A stretch of 17,773 nucleotides of DNA from JBHIDJ01 sp046760105 (GTDB lineage Bacteria; Pseudomonadota; Gammaproteobacteria; Acidiferrobacterales; SPGG2), in NCBI GenBank assembly GCA_046760105.1, contig JBHIDJ010000052.1, positions 1 to 17,773 of the forward strand, read 5' to 3'. Under the pieces are notes generated by a model, which was not told the origin of the DNA, did no database searches, and saw nothing but the letters and a program-made list of their open reading frames with translations. Made by a program: the position numbers and the translations under genes. Positions 7,503-14,412 of the stretch are shown here, one piece after another (the stretch's first letter is position 1; each line of letters opens with the position of its first letter).

Positions 7503-7694
7503 ATGGGTGTCGGAAAAGTTGAGTTGGTCGGTTCTTCCACCAGGAGTACGGATGCCGCTATTCAAAACGCGATCGCGCGCGCGTCCAAGACGTTGAAACA
7601 CCTCGACTAGTTCGAGGTTGTCGATGTTCGTGGGCATATTCAGGACGGTGAGATCGCACATTACCAGGTAACGCATAGGTTGGGTTTCGCCTAG
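7503..7694 (+). pseudogene. Dodecin (flavin-binding), interrupted by an in-frame amber codon
   Basis: Read through, the frame encodes 62 amino acids plus one internal stop and matches dodecin along its whole length. It starts MGVGKVELVGSSTRSTDAAI, continues NAIARASKTLKHLD, and after the stop reads FEVVDVRGHIQDGEIAHYQV and ends LGF. Dodecins are small dodecameric proteins that stack flavins or coenzyme A derivatives between tryptophans. Codon 36 is TAG (7608-7610) exactly where the conserved flavin-stacking Trp of LDWFEV belongs, so one G-to-A change from TGG explains it. Gln55, the other conserved flavin contact, is intact. The Shine-Dalgarno sequence (AAAGGTG at about 7491-7497) and both flanks of the frame are preserved, implying a recent nonsense mutation or a base-calling error. 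Several intact genes here end in TAG, so general amber recoding is excluded. Confidence 0.9.
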
Positions 7695-7724
7695 GGGAGT
7701 GAAAAGCCTTTAAGACTGTATCAC

Positions 7725-8030
7725 ATGCGTAGACTTTACACGGCTGCCAATCTTCCTGAAGCTTATATCGTGCTCCAACTGCTGGAGCAAGCAGGTATAG
7801 AGGCATGCGTTTTCAATGAGAATGCGCAGGGTGGACTGGGTGAGATTCCGTTTACCCATGCGTACCCGGAGGTCTGGCTGATGGAAGACGTCGACTTGGC
7901 GCGCGCCCGCGAAGTGGTGGCTGGCTATGAAAGATCTTCTGCTGAAGGCACTGTGCGTTGCACGGAATGTCGCGAGGAAAACCCAGCTAACTTTCAACTA
8001 TGTTGGAATTGCGGTGAACAGCTTGCGTGA
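7725..8030 (+). CDS. DUF2007 domain protein with C-terminal zinc ribbon
   Basis: This 101-residue cytosolic protein has two parts. Residues 1 to about 68 match DUF2007 (MRRLYTAANLPEAYIVLQLL, then GLGEIPF, PEVWL and DLARAREVV), a ferredoxin-like fold described as a putative signal-transducing domain. The C-terminus is a four-cysteine zinc ribbon, CTEC then CWNCG, 13 residues apart. The biochemical role is not known. It begins 30 bases after the end of the dodecin remnant and may share its transcript. No strong Shine-Dalgarno sequence is visible. Unlike its neighbours on both sides, it appears intact. Confidence 0.85.
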   Translation: MRRLYTAANLPEAYIVLQLLEQAGIEACVFNENAQGGLGEIPFTHAYPEVWLMEDVDLARAREVVAGYERSSAEGTVRCTECREENPANFQLCWNCGEQLA

Positions 8031-8105
8031 ATTCAGTTTAAAGCTAACCTATTGCGCCATGCTGGTTACCCAATCCGCTAAGCAATAATTACGATTTCCG
8101 TTCGC

Positions 8106-8580
8106 ATGGCTCCCAGACAATACCAACTCATCGAGACGCACCTACAGAAGTGTGGGGATAAAGACAGAACCTTGTCATCTATGCCTGTGGCGCTGCACAC
8201 TTCCCCACGGGCAGCGCGGTTTCTGCCAGGCTCACGTTAACCGCTACGGTACCCTCTACAATCTATCCTACGGGATCATTTCAGCGATTGACATAGGCCC
8301 TATTGAGGCCAACCCTGTACGTCATTACCGCCCGGGCACGCAGGTCATGTCTGTAGGCAGCTACGGTTGTAACTTTCGCTGTGGTGGCTGCCACAATCTC
8401 GAGATCTCTTCGGGTCTGGACGCGCTCGATGCACTCGCGCGCGGCCAGGCGACAGCAGCGTACGTGGTGCTTCGCTTTGAGGAAGCCAAGGCCGTCCTGA
8501 GGTATCGTGTAAACTCGCTTACATGCGAGCGCTTAGTTCTGCCTCAGCCATCACTTTCGTGCGCAGCAGATCGGCGCTGA
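8106..8580 (+). pseudogene. Truncated AmmeMemoRadiSam-like radical SAM activase (COG1180)
   Basis: The frame starting at GTG 8152 encodes the N-terminal zinc-finger-like part (CHLCLWRC, then HGQRGFC), YGTLYNLSYG, the DPIE-type segment IGPIEANPVRHYRPG, and the radical SAM cluster motif CNFRCGGC followed by HNLEIS. Similarity fades after about 8490 and the frame stops at 8580, giving 142 residues where the family has about 340. The SAM-binding half-barrel is therefore missing. A plausible N-terminus lies one frame away, from ATG 8106: removing one base from the GGGG run at 8154-8157 would join it as MAPRQYQLIETHLQKCGIK to the rest. The 3' end overlaps the convergent gene at 8519. I call it a decayed gene; a short functional variant is unlikely without the rest of the barrel. 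Confidence 0.78.
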
Positions 8581-9694
8581 TTTTATGCCAAGGCGTTCGC
8601 GCCTCCGAAATAATTTCGGAGAATTGTCTGGAGAATTTTGCGTAGCTGCGAAGATCTCTGTCGGGCAGTGCGTCGGCCGTGGTTTCGACGAACGGTATGA
8701 GAACCTCTAGCTTCTGTAACTTCTCGCGCTTTACTCGGATGTCCTCGTCTTCTTCCTTGGACCTAAAGTAGGCATCCGCATTCGTCATCATCGGCTCCAT
8801 CGCGCGGTTTAGATTCTCGAAGTCCAAACGGAACATTCCGTATGAATGTTGATACAACCTGAACAGATCGAGCATGGTTTGCTTGATGTTTCTGAGCCGC
8901 GGGTAGCTATTTAGGCCGGTGCGACATATCGCGTAGACATCCTCATAACGTTGGGCATTAATGCTAGGGAGACCGTCAGTACTTTCGCGCATGTCGGGAT
9001 TCATTGCCATCTGGCACATCTCCTTTAAATCCGCCAATATTTCATTGATTTCTGATTCCAACATCCGGGATCTTCGCTTGGCGTCTTTAAGGTTGCGCTC
9101 GACCTCGCCGTAATCGAACGTCTGAAAAACTTCTTCCTTGATTCTTGCCTCAGCTTCGCCACGCGCGTGTGCACCGAGTTTACCTGACAACCTTGCTTTG
9201 AGCCGGGATCTTACGTCCTGCGCAATACGGTATATGTTTGTGCACTTAGCCTCGTGTTCCTTGACGCCAATAAATTTGTCCATGTTGTCGTGCAGCGTCA
9301 CGATCCGCTCGAGAAAATCTCGAGAAAACGAGAAGAAAGGACCGATGAAGTCACTGTTTTCTTCGGCTGTGATTCGTAAACGATCGAGTTGGTCTCCAAA
9401 CCCCTCGAGCTTCTGCTCGAGCGTTTCCGCGCTGCGTGAGATACCAGAGAGGATCTTCGAGATGTCGCTAAACGCCTTGTTGATGGTCTTCGTAGTCCTG
9501 AGGATTGCAATAAGCTTACGCAGCATGGTTTCCTCGCCGCTGGTCCGCAGGAACAGGGCTTGCAGGCTCTGTTTGGCATCGTTCAACTGTGCCTCTGTCA
9601 GCAGGGCGTTCTCCTCGATATAGGCGAGCGTAGTCATGGAGATCAGCGCTTCTTTAAGCTGTGAATCTACAATTTTTTTGGAAGTTGAGGGCAT
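8519..9694 (-). CDS. Unrecognised charged helical (coiled-coil-rich) protein, 391 residues
   Basis: I do not recognise a family. The protein is cytosolic by appearance, with no signal peptide or membrane segment. It is rich in Glu, Lys, Arg and Leu, with heptad-like stretches at about residues 85-110 (ISRSAETLEQKLEGFGDQLD), 175-225 (Arg/Glu-rich, then MLESEINEILADLKEM) and 310-335 (SKEEDEDIRVKREKLQKLE). There are no cysteine clusters, nucleotide-binding loops or catalytic motifs I can name. The ATG at 9694 has AGGGG 11 bases upstream. Sampled lines of the gene look lower in GC than htpX next door, so it may have been acquired. Its 3' end overlaps the truncated radical SAM frame by 62 bases. 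A structural or scaffolding role would be a guess. Confidence 0.75.
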   Translation of the reverse strand: MPSTSKKIVDSQLKEALISMTTLAYIEENALLTEAQLNDAKQSLQALFLRTSGEETMLRKLIAILRTTKTINKAFSDISKILSGISRSAETLEQKLEGFGDQLDRLRITAEENSDFIGPFFSFSRDFLERIVTLHDNMDKFIGVKEHEAKCTNIYRIAQDVRSRLKARLSGKLGAHARGEAEARIKEEVFQTFDYGEVERNLKDAKRRSRMLESEINEILADLKEMCQMAMNPDMRESTDGLPSINAQRYEDVYAICRTGLNSYPRLRNIKQTMLDLFRLYQHSYGMFRLDFENLNRAMEPMMTNADAYFRSKEEDEDIRVKREKLQKLEVLIPFVETTADALPDRDLRSYAKFSRQFSEIISEARTPWHKISADLLRTKVMAEAELSARM

Positions 9695-10005
9695 TGCTGA
9701 CCGGAACCCCTAATCCTATTGAATCACTAATCCAGGAGCAGCGTCTTGTATCGACAGACCTCGCCACTGCCCACGCACGGGATACCGCTTGGGTGGCCCT
9801 TTGAGCTTTTGTATATGATAGCATCTTTCCCGGCCTGTACGGCCGCTGACCGCGACTGGCAACGGTTGGCGTTGTAAAGGCGTGCTGGGTTTCCAGTCTA
9901 AGTGCTGCCTAACTGGTCAATGACCAGGAGGGGCGATTGCGGCGGCCCGGCTCTTGGCCTTATCCGGCGCGGGACGATGTTCCCCTAAGACGTTGACGGA
10001 GTGCG
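9695..10005. other. Divergent intergenic region upstream of htpX
   Basis: A 311-base gap between the leftward helical-protein gene and htpX. No ORF resembling a known protein is visible in any frame. It contains a short hairpin CGGCC-TGTAC-GGCCG at 9831-9845, the palindrome at 9913-9927, and TATGAT at about 9815 without a matching -35. Both divergent promoters are presumably here. I saw no convincing heat-shock promoter, although htpX is heat-inducible in E. coli. Confidence 0.55.
9913..9927. repeat. Perfect 15-bp palindrome upstream of htpX
   Basis: CTGGTCAATGACCAG has 7-base arms around a central A and lies 79 bases before the htpX start. The arrangement suits binding by a dimeric regulator near the htpX promoter. 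As RNA it could fold only with a tight loop. No poly-T follows, so it is not a terminator. Confidence 0.45.
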
Positions 10006-10896
10006 ATGATGAAACGCGTCTTATTATTCGTAGCGACCAACATAGCGGTGCTGGTTGTGCTCAGCATAGCGTTGCGGCTACTGGGCATCGAGCGCCTTTT
10101 GGACGAACAGGGCGTTGGGCTTGACTACAATGCGTTGCTGATATTCGCTGCCATCCTCGGCTTTAGCGGATCGCTGATTTCCTTGGCAATATCCAAGTGG
10201 ACGGCGAAGCGTCTCACGGGTGCGCAAGTGATCAAACAACCGAGGAATAACACCGAAGCCTGGTTGTTAGATACCGTGAAGCGTCAGGCCCAGCGTGCCG
10301 GTATCGGTATACCCGAGGTTGCAATCTACGATGCCCCAGATATGAACGCGTTCGCCACAGGCGCACGGCGCAACCATGCGCTTGTGGCCGTGAGCACAGG
10401 GTTGTTGCGAGTCATGGAGCGAGATGAAGTGGAGGCAGTGCTAGCACATGAAATTACCCATGTGGCTAACGGGGACATGGTGACGTTGGCTCTTATCCAA
10501 GGTGTGGTCAATACGTTCGTCATCTTCTTGTCCCGAGTAATCGGGCATGTCGTGGACCGAGCGGTGTTCAAGACCGAACGTGGGCATGGCCCCGCATTCT
10601 GGATTACCACCATCATTGCTCAAATCGTGCTGGCCGTGTTGGCGAGCGTAATCGTCATGTGGTTTAGTCGGCAGCGCGAATTCCGTGCCGATGCCGGTGG
10701 GGCTAAGCTTGCGGGGACCGATAAGATGATCGCGGCGCTCGCACGGTTGAAGGCGGGTGTGCAACAACCGCACCTGCCAGATCAAATGGCTGCCTTTGGG
10801 ATTTCGGGAGGCATCGGCAAAGGTTTCAGGCGCTTGTTTATGTCACACCCGCCGTTAGACGAGCGTATCGCGGCGTTACAGCAAGCGGGGGTGTAG
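10006..10896 (+). CDS. htpX: HtpX, inner-membrane zinc metalloprotease (M48)
   Basis: HtpX degrades damaged inner-membrane proteins alongside FtsH. Zinc-binding HEITH is at residues 148-152, and the third ligand is Glu225 in RQREFRADAGG. Two N-terminal membrane segments (about residues 4-24 and 42-64) and two hydrophobic segments after the active site (about 165-185 and 200-222) match the known topology. Also typical are IPEVAIYDAPDMNAFATGA and the C-terminal MSHPPLDERIAAL. The length of 296 residues is standard. The protein opens MMKR; GGAG at 9998-10001 is better spaced for the second ATG (10009). It converges on the DUF1223 gene with 14 bases between the stops. Confidence 0.96.
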   Translation: MMKRVLLFVATNIAVLVVLSIALRLLGIERLLDEQGVGLDYNALLIFAAILGFSGSLISLAISKWTAKRLTGAQVIKQPRNNTEAWLLDTVKRQAQRAGIGIPEVAIYDAPDMNAFATGARRNHALVAVSTGLLRVMERDEVEAVLAHEITHVANGDMVTLALIQGVVNTFVIFLSRVIGHVVDRAVFKTERGHGPAFWITTIIAQIVLAVLASVIVMWFSRQREFRADAGGAKLAGTDKMIAALARLKAGVQQPHLPDQMAAFGISGGIGKGFRRLFMSHPPLDERIAALQQAGV

Positions 10897-10910
10897 ACGC
10901 GCTTCGGTCG

Positions 10911-11702
10911 TCAGGAGGTGCACAGCGGCATGGCCAGCGCCTGTAATATATCTCCACTGCGGCGGTCTTGGATAAATACGACGACACCCAACTCCTCGGC
11001 CTTCCAGTGCTTTGGCAGACGCAAGCGCTGTCGCAGGTGCGCACCGGTTTCGGAGGTGGTGCGCAATGGGCCAATAAATTCGCGGGCGACGAAGTCGTGG
11101 TGCAGCGTGCGGCCGGCATTTTCGCCCGCGCGCACGGCCCGGGTAAGCTCATTTTCGTAGATCACGACATACGTGTTGGTGCCACGTCCGCGTGCTGCAT
11201 CTGACACGACAGTCTCGCCGCTTATCTCAAGGCGATCGGGCACACTGTATCGCAGCGTCATGCGAATGTGCGCCTGTGGCTCGGTGGCGTTGATGCGATC
11301 TATTGCCTCATTCGCCCGGCGCCAACGGCTCCAGGAGCGAAAATCCCTACCGTTTAGAACAAACTGCGGCGTGTAAATCGTTCCCAGACCATTGATCGCT
11401 GCCACGCTACGCTGGCGTTTGGTGAACTTCTGTTGCGAAAATGGGTCTTGCCAGCCGAGGTAATTCCAGTAGTCGACGTGCAGCGCCAGCGGAATCACTC
11501 GATCAGCCGTGAGACCGCGCAGCGGCAATTCGCGCAACCATTTGTCAGCGGGCGGGCAGCTGCTGCACCCCTCGGAGGTATATAGTTCGAGCAGGGCCAC
11601 TTTACGGTTGCCGCTCGCCGCAGAGCACTCGGTCGTCTTGGCGGCATGGGCATAGGCAGGCAATAACAACACTCCAGTCATAAAGAGTGATAGCAAACGC
11701 AT
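10911..11702 (-). CDS. DUF1223 family exported thioredoxin-like protein
   Basis: The mature protein opens with VALLELYTSEGCSSCPPADKW, the DUF1223 hallmark, with a CxxC pair at residues 46 and 49 on a thioredoxin-like fold. LALHVDYWNYLGWQDPFS and IYTPQFVLNGRDFRSW are also characteristic. The role is not established; redox activity is inferred from fold only. A signal peptide (MRLLSLFMTGVLLLPAYAHA, cleavage after AHA) indicates the periplasm. Three ATGs are possible, at 11720, 11708 and 11702. The last is chosen because GGAGA lies 8 bases before it and the signal peptide then starts at once (263 residues). Confidence 0.88.
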   Translation of the reverse strand: MRLLSLFMTGVLLLPAYAHAAKTTECSAASGNRKVALLELYTSEGCSSCPPADKWLRELPLRGLTADRVIPLALHVDYWNYLGWQDPFSQQKFTKRQRSVAAINGLGTIYTPQFVLNGRDFRSWSRWRRANEAIDRINATEPQAHIRMTLRYSVPDRLEISGETVVSDAARGRGTNTYVVIYENELTRAVRAGENAGRTLHHDFVAREFIGPLRTTSETGAHLRQRLRLPKHWKAEELGVVVFIQDRRSGDILQALAMPLCTS

Positions 11703-11824
11703 GGGCATGTTCTCCGGCATGGGGTTTTATAAGTCATTGTGGCATCGGATCGCGCCTCTGTAAAAGGCCCCGGGAGGCAATGACAGGAATCACCCATCTC
11801 TGGTATGGATTATGGAGTTGCGCA

Positions 11825-11956
11825 ATGGATCAAAATAGGCGAAGAAGGTGTACAAGTTGGGTGGAACTGGCAGGGAGATCACCGGTCGGAGAAGTAGACT
11901 TGCTTTCTGCCGACGAAATTCGCAAAAAAAGACTAACCTCTAGAAGAAGGACATAA
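11825..11956 (+). CDS. Possible small ORF (43 residues) leading into msrP
   Basis: The ATG at 11825 is preceded by GGAG with a 7-base spacer, better than many starts here. The frame ends at 11956, 4 bases before the msrP ATG, which would suit translational coupling. The peptide starts MDQNRRRRC, is strongly basic at both ends and contains VDLLSADEIRKKR. It has no signal peptide or recognised motif. A further in-frame ATG at 11780 has a GGGAGG only two bases upstream. This may be a leader peptide, a small protein or chance. Confidence 0.3.
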   Translation: MDQNRRRRCTSWVELAGRSPVGEVDLLSADEIRKKRLTSRRRT

Positions 11957-11960
11957 GCCC

Positions 11961-12938
11961 ATGTTGCTTATAAAACCGACACCGAACATCAAGAGTTCTG
12001 AAATTACCGACAAAGCGCTTTTTTTTCAGCGGCGACGCTTTCTCCGCAACGCCGCATTGACAGCCGCCACTGGGTTGCTCGCCCCAAGCTTGCTTATCCC
12101 GCAGAGCGCGCGCGCAGGTGCAAAGCTGGAAAACGTGCGCAAGAGCGCGTACCGAGTGGATGAGAAATTGACGTCATATGAGGATATAACTACGTACAAC
12201 AATTTTTACGAGTTCGGATCGGATAAACGTTCTCCGGCGAAGCTGGCTCATAAGATGAAAACGCGCCCCTGGACGATTACGGTCGAGGGCGAGGTCAACA
12301 AACCTGGGGTTTACGATGTGGATGATTTCATCAAACCCCATGCGCTAGAGGAGCGTGTCTACCGACTTCGTTGCGTGGAAGCCTGGTCGATGGTGATTCC
12401 GTGGGTTGGATTTCCGCTGGCCGACGTCATCAAGCGTTTCGAGCCAAGCTCACGGGCAAAATATGTAGCGTTCGAGACGCTCCATGATCCAAAACAGATG
12501 CCAGGCCAGCGTCCTGGTCTCTTCGGCGGCGGCCTGGATTGGCCTTACCAGGAGGGTCTACGCATGGACGAGGCAATGCATCCCTTGACCCTTATGGCCG
12601 TCGGTCTTTACGGTGAGGTGTTGCCTAACCAGAACGGTGCGCCGCTACGGTTGGTGGTGCCGTGGAAGTATGGTTTCAAGAGTATCAAGTCTATCGTGAC
12701 GATGCGCTTTGTAGAAAAACAGCCACGCAACACCTGGAACATAGCAGCGCCGGGGGAGTACGGGTTTTACTGCAATGTGAACCCGAATGTCAACCATCCC
12801 CGATGGAGTCAAAAGCACGAACGTCGGATTGGCGTAGACACATTGTTTTCGCCGAAACGTAAAACTCTTATGTTCAACGGCTACGCCGATCAGGTGGCGT
12901 CCTTATATGCAGGGATGGACTTGAAGAAACACTATTAG
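11961..12938 (+). CDS. msrP: MsrP, periplasmic protein-methionine-sulfoxide reductase, molybdopterin subunit
   Basis: MsrP (YedY) reduces methionine sulfoxide residues in periplasmic proteins using a molybdenum-molybdopterin cofactor. A twin-arginine signal is visible at residues 24-30 (RRRFLRN), with a hydrophobic stretch and SARA cleavage near residue 52, so the folded enzyme is exported by Tat. Cys138 in YRLRCVEAWSMVIPW is the expected molybdenum ligand. Other family segments are TVEGEV, FETLHDP, ALMAVGLYGE-like text around LTLMAVGLYGEVLPNQNGAP and GYADQVASLY. The length of 325 residues is normal. GAAGGA lies 9 bases before the ATG. It is followed after 5 bases by its electron-donating partner msrQ. 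Confidence 0.96.
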   Translation: MLLIKPTPNIKSSEITDKALFFQRRRFLRNAALTAATGLLAPSLLIPQSARAGAKLENVRKSAYRVDEKLTSYEDITTYNNFYEFGSDKRSPAKLAHKMKTRPWTITVEGEVNKPGVYDVDDFIKPHALEERVYRLRCVEAWSMVIPWVGFPLADVIKRFEPSSRAKYVAFETLHDPKQMPGQRPGLFGGGLDWPYQEGLRMDEAMHPLTLMAVGLYGEVLPNQNGAPLRLVVPWKYGFKSIKSIVTMRFVEKQPRNTWNIAAPGEYGFYCNVNPNVNHPRWSQKHERRIGVDTLFSPKRKTLMFNGYADQVASLYAGMDLKKHY

Positions 12939-12943
12939 AACAA

Positions 12944-13624
12944 ATGCCGACAAATCCCCAAACGGCTATAGCCGCGCGCAGATGGCAGGGCCCCGGTTCA
13001 ATCACACAAGTTCAGTGGGTACGCTGGATCGCGAAACCGATCATTTTTGTCCTGAGCTTAGTACCGTTAGCGTGGTTAGTGTGGAATGGCGTGGCCGACG
13101 ATCTCGGTGCAAATCCGGTAGAAACGATTCGCCGGTACACGGGTGATTGGACTCTGCGGTTTGTGCTTATCGCCCTGGCGGTCACGCCGTTACGCCGCAT
13201 AACTGGCTGGAATGCGATTATCCGTGTACGGCGAATGCTGGGTTTGTTTGCGTTCTTTTATGCCTGTCTGCACTTCATAAGCTATATCTGGCTCGATCAG
13301 TTTTTCATGTGGGAGGCGATTATCGAGGACGTGCTCGAGCGTCCTTACATCACCGTGGGTGTCCTGAGTTTCCTCCTGCTCATCCCCTTGGCGGTCACGT
13401 CGACGAACGGCATGGTCAGACGTCTGGGCGGGCGACGCTGGCAGCGCCTGCACCGGCTCGTGTATATCATCGCCATTGGTGGCGTTATCCACTTTTTCTG
13501 GCTGGTCAAGAGTGATATCTCGGAGCCGGTAATCTACGGTGTGTTGCTCGCCTTGCTGCTCGGCTATAGACTGCTGTGGTCCCTCCGCAAGGCTGGGCGT
13601 GAGCGGGCAACGGGTAACGCCTAG
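12944..13624 (+). CDS. msrQ: MsrQ, heme-binding membrane subunit of the MsrPQ system
   Basis: MsrQ (YedZ) is an inner-membrane b-type cytochrome that passes electrons from the respiratory chain or a flavin reductase to MsrP. The sequence shows about six hydrophobic segments. Histidines expected as heme ligands occur in FFYACLHFISYIW, RRWQRLHRLVYI and GGVIHFFWLV. TGDWTLRFVLIALAVTPLRR and RRMLGLFAFFYACLHF are family hallmarks. The length is 226 residues. The 5-base gap from msrP and the absence of a separate promoter support one operon. No T-rich terminator follows; an imperfect CCACC/GGTGG hairpin is at 13712-13730. Confidence 0.95.
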   Translation: MPTNPQTAIAARRWQGPGSITQVQWVRWIAKPIIFVLSLVPLAWLVWNGVADDLGANPVETIRRYTGDWTLRFVLIALAVTPLRRITGWNAIIRVRRMLGLFAFFYACLHFISYIWLDQFFMWEAIIEDVLERPYITVGVLSFLLLIPLAVTSTNGMVRRLGGRRWQRLHRLVYIIAIGGVIHFFWLVKSDISEPVIYGVLLALLLGYRLLWSLRKAGRERATGNA

Positions 13625-13670
13625 GCGGCCCCCCGCTTATTTGCGCCCGTCGTTCCCACGCCGCTCGGGA

Positions 13671-13677
13671 CTTGAAA
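13671..13677 (+). promoter_or_regulatory. Sigma32-like -35 element upstream of hslVU (incomplete promoter)
   Basis: CTTGAAA at 13671-13677 is a perfect heat-shock -35 hexamer plus A. The downstream -10 is poor: CCCC occurs too close, and ACTGATAT at the right distance matches only half the consensus. hslVU is heat-inducible in E. coli, so the element is worth noting, but it may not be functional. Confidence 0.3.
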
Positions 13678-13760
13678 AGTGACGCCCCCGCACTGATATT
13701 AGCTACTAGTTCCACCTTGGTTTCCGGTGGGAAAATTGCTACTGGGCCAGTGCGGACGAT

Positions 13761-13789
13761 TTAACCGGCGATTATCGATTGGTTACAAT
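13761..13789 (+). promoter_or_regulatory. Predicted sigma70 promoter for hslVU
   Basis: TTAACC (13761-13766) and TACAAT (13784-13789) are separated by exactly 17 bases and match the -35 and -10 consensus at 4 and 5 of 6 positions. Transcription would begin near 13796, leaving a leader of about 70 bases before hslV. Confidence 0.5.
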
Positions 13790-13863
13790 GGGGCAGGCGC
13801 CGAGTTCACATCTCTAACTGCCAGACAGTCAGCTGCGGTTTCGCCTGAGAAGAGGTATTGGTT

Positions 13864-14403
13864 TTGCAGCAGCTACACGGTACCACGATTCTTTCTGTTC
13901 GCAAGGACAATAAGGTTGTTCTCGGAGGCGATGGTCAGGTGTCCGTGGGCAATACGATCATGAAGGGCAACGCCCGAAAGGTGCGCCGGCTTTACAAGGA
14001 CCAGGTAATAGCCGGATTTGCAGGCGGTACGGCAGACGCGCTTACGCTGTTCGAGCGCTTTGAAGGAAAGCTCGAGCAACACCAGGGCCAGCTTGTGCGC
14101 GCGGCGGTGGAATTGGCGAAGGACTGGCGTACTGATCGGTTGTTGCGACGTCTCGAGGCGATGCTTGCGGTTGCGGACAAGAGCGCGTCATTGGTCATCT
14201 CCGGCAATGGCGATGTCATTGAGCCGGACCAGGGCTTGATCGCGATCGGCTCTGGCGGACCGTTTGCGCAGGCGGCTGCGCGCGCACTCCTGGACAACAC
14301 CGAGCTCGACGCACGGACCATTGTGGAGAAGGGACTCGCCATTGCCGCCGACATCTGTGTGTTTACCAACCGCAACGTAACTATTGAAGAGCTGAATACC
14401 TAA
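13864..14403 (+). CDS. hslV: HslV (ClpQ), proteolytic subunit of the HslUV protease
   Basis: HslV is a proteasome-beta-like threonine protease forming a double hexamer capped by HslU. The catalytic N-terminal Thr is recognised in GTTILSVRKDNKVVLGGDGQ: residue 7 is the expected nucleophile after a short propeptide MQQLHG. MKGNARKVRRLY, FAGGTADALTLFERFE and LIAIGSGGPFAQAAARAL are conserved. The start is TTG at 13864, chosen because AGAGG (13850-13854) is 9 bases upstream; a TTG at 13858 would leave only 3 bases. The length is 179 residues. hslU begins 9 bases after the stop, so the pair is one operon. Confidence 0.95.
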   Translation: MQQLHGTTILSVRKDNKVVLGGDGQVSVGNTIMKGNARKVRRLYKDQVIAGFAGGTADALTLFERFEGKLEQHQGQLVRAAVELAKDWRTDRLLRRLEAMLAVADKSASLVISGNGDVIEPDQGLIAIGSGGPFAQAAARALLDNTELDARTIVEKGLAIAADICVFTNRNVTIEELNT

Positions 14404-14412
14404 GTTGTGCCT

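Noticed and set aside
7371..7676. Leftward 101-codon ORF opposite the dodecin remnant
   Set aside because: It is the antisense of the dodecin reading frame; the forward strand has clear family similarity.
7503..7694. Reassignment of UAG as a sense codon, suggested by the interrupted dodecin
   Set aside because: UAG is the natural stop of the 2H phosphodiesterase, PA0069-type radical SAM, HD-GYP and msrP genes in the same window, at the expected family lengths.
9720..9900. Missing 3' half of the truncated radical SAM gene beyond the helical-protein gene
   Set aside because: All three forward frames were read; none shows the conserved C-terminal motifs of the family, only short ORFs with stops.
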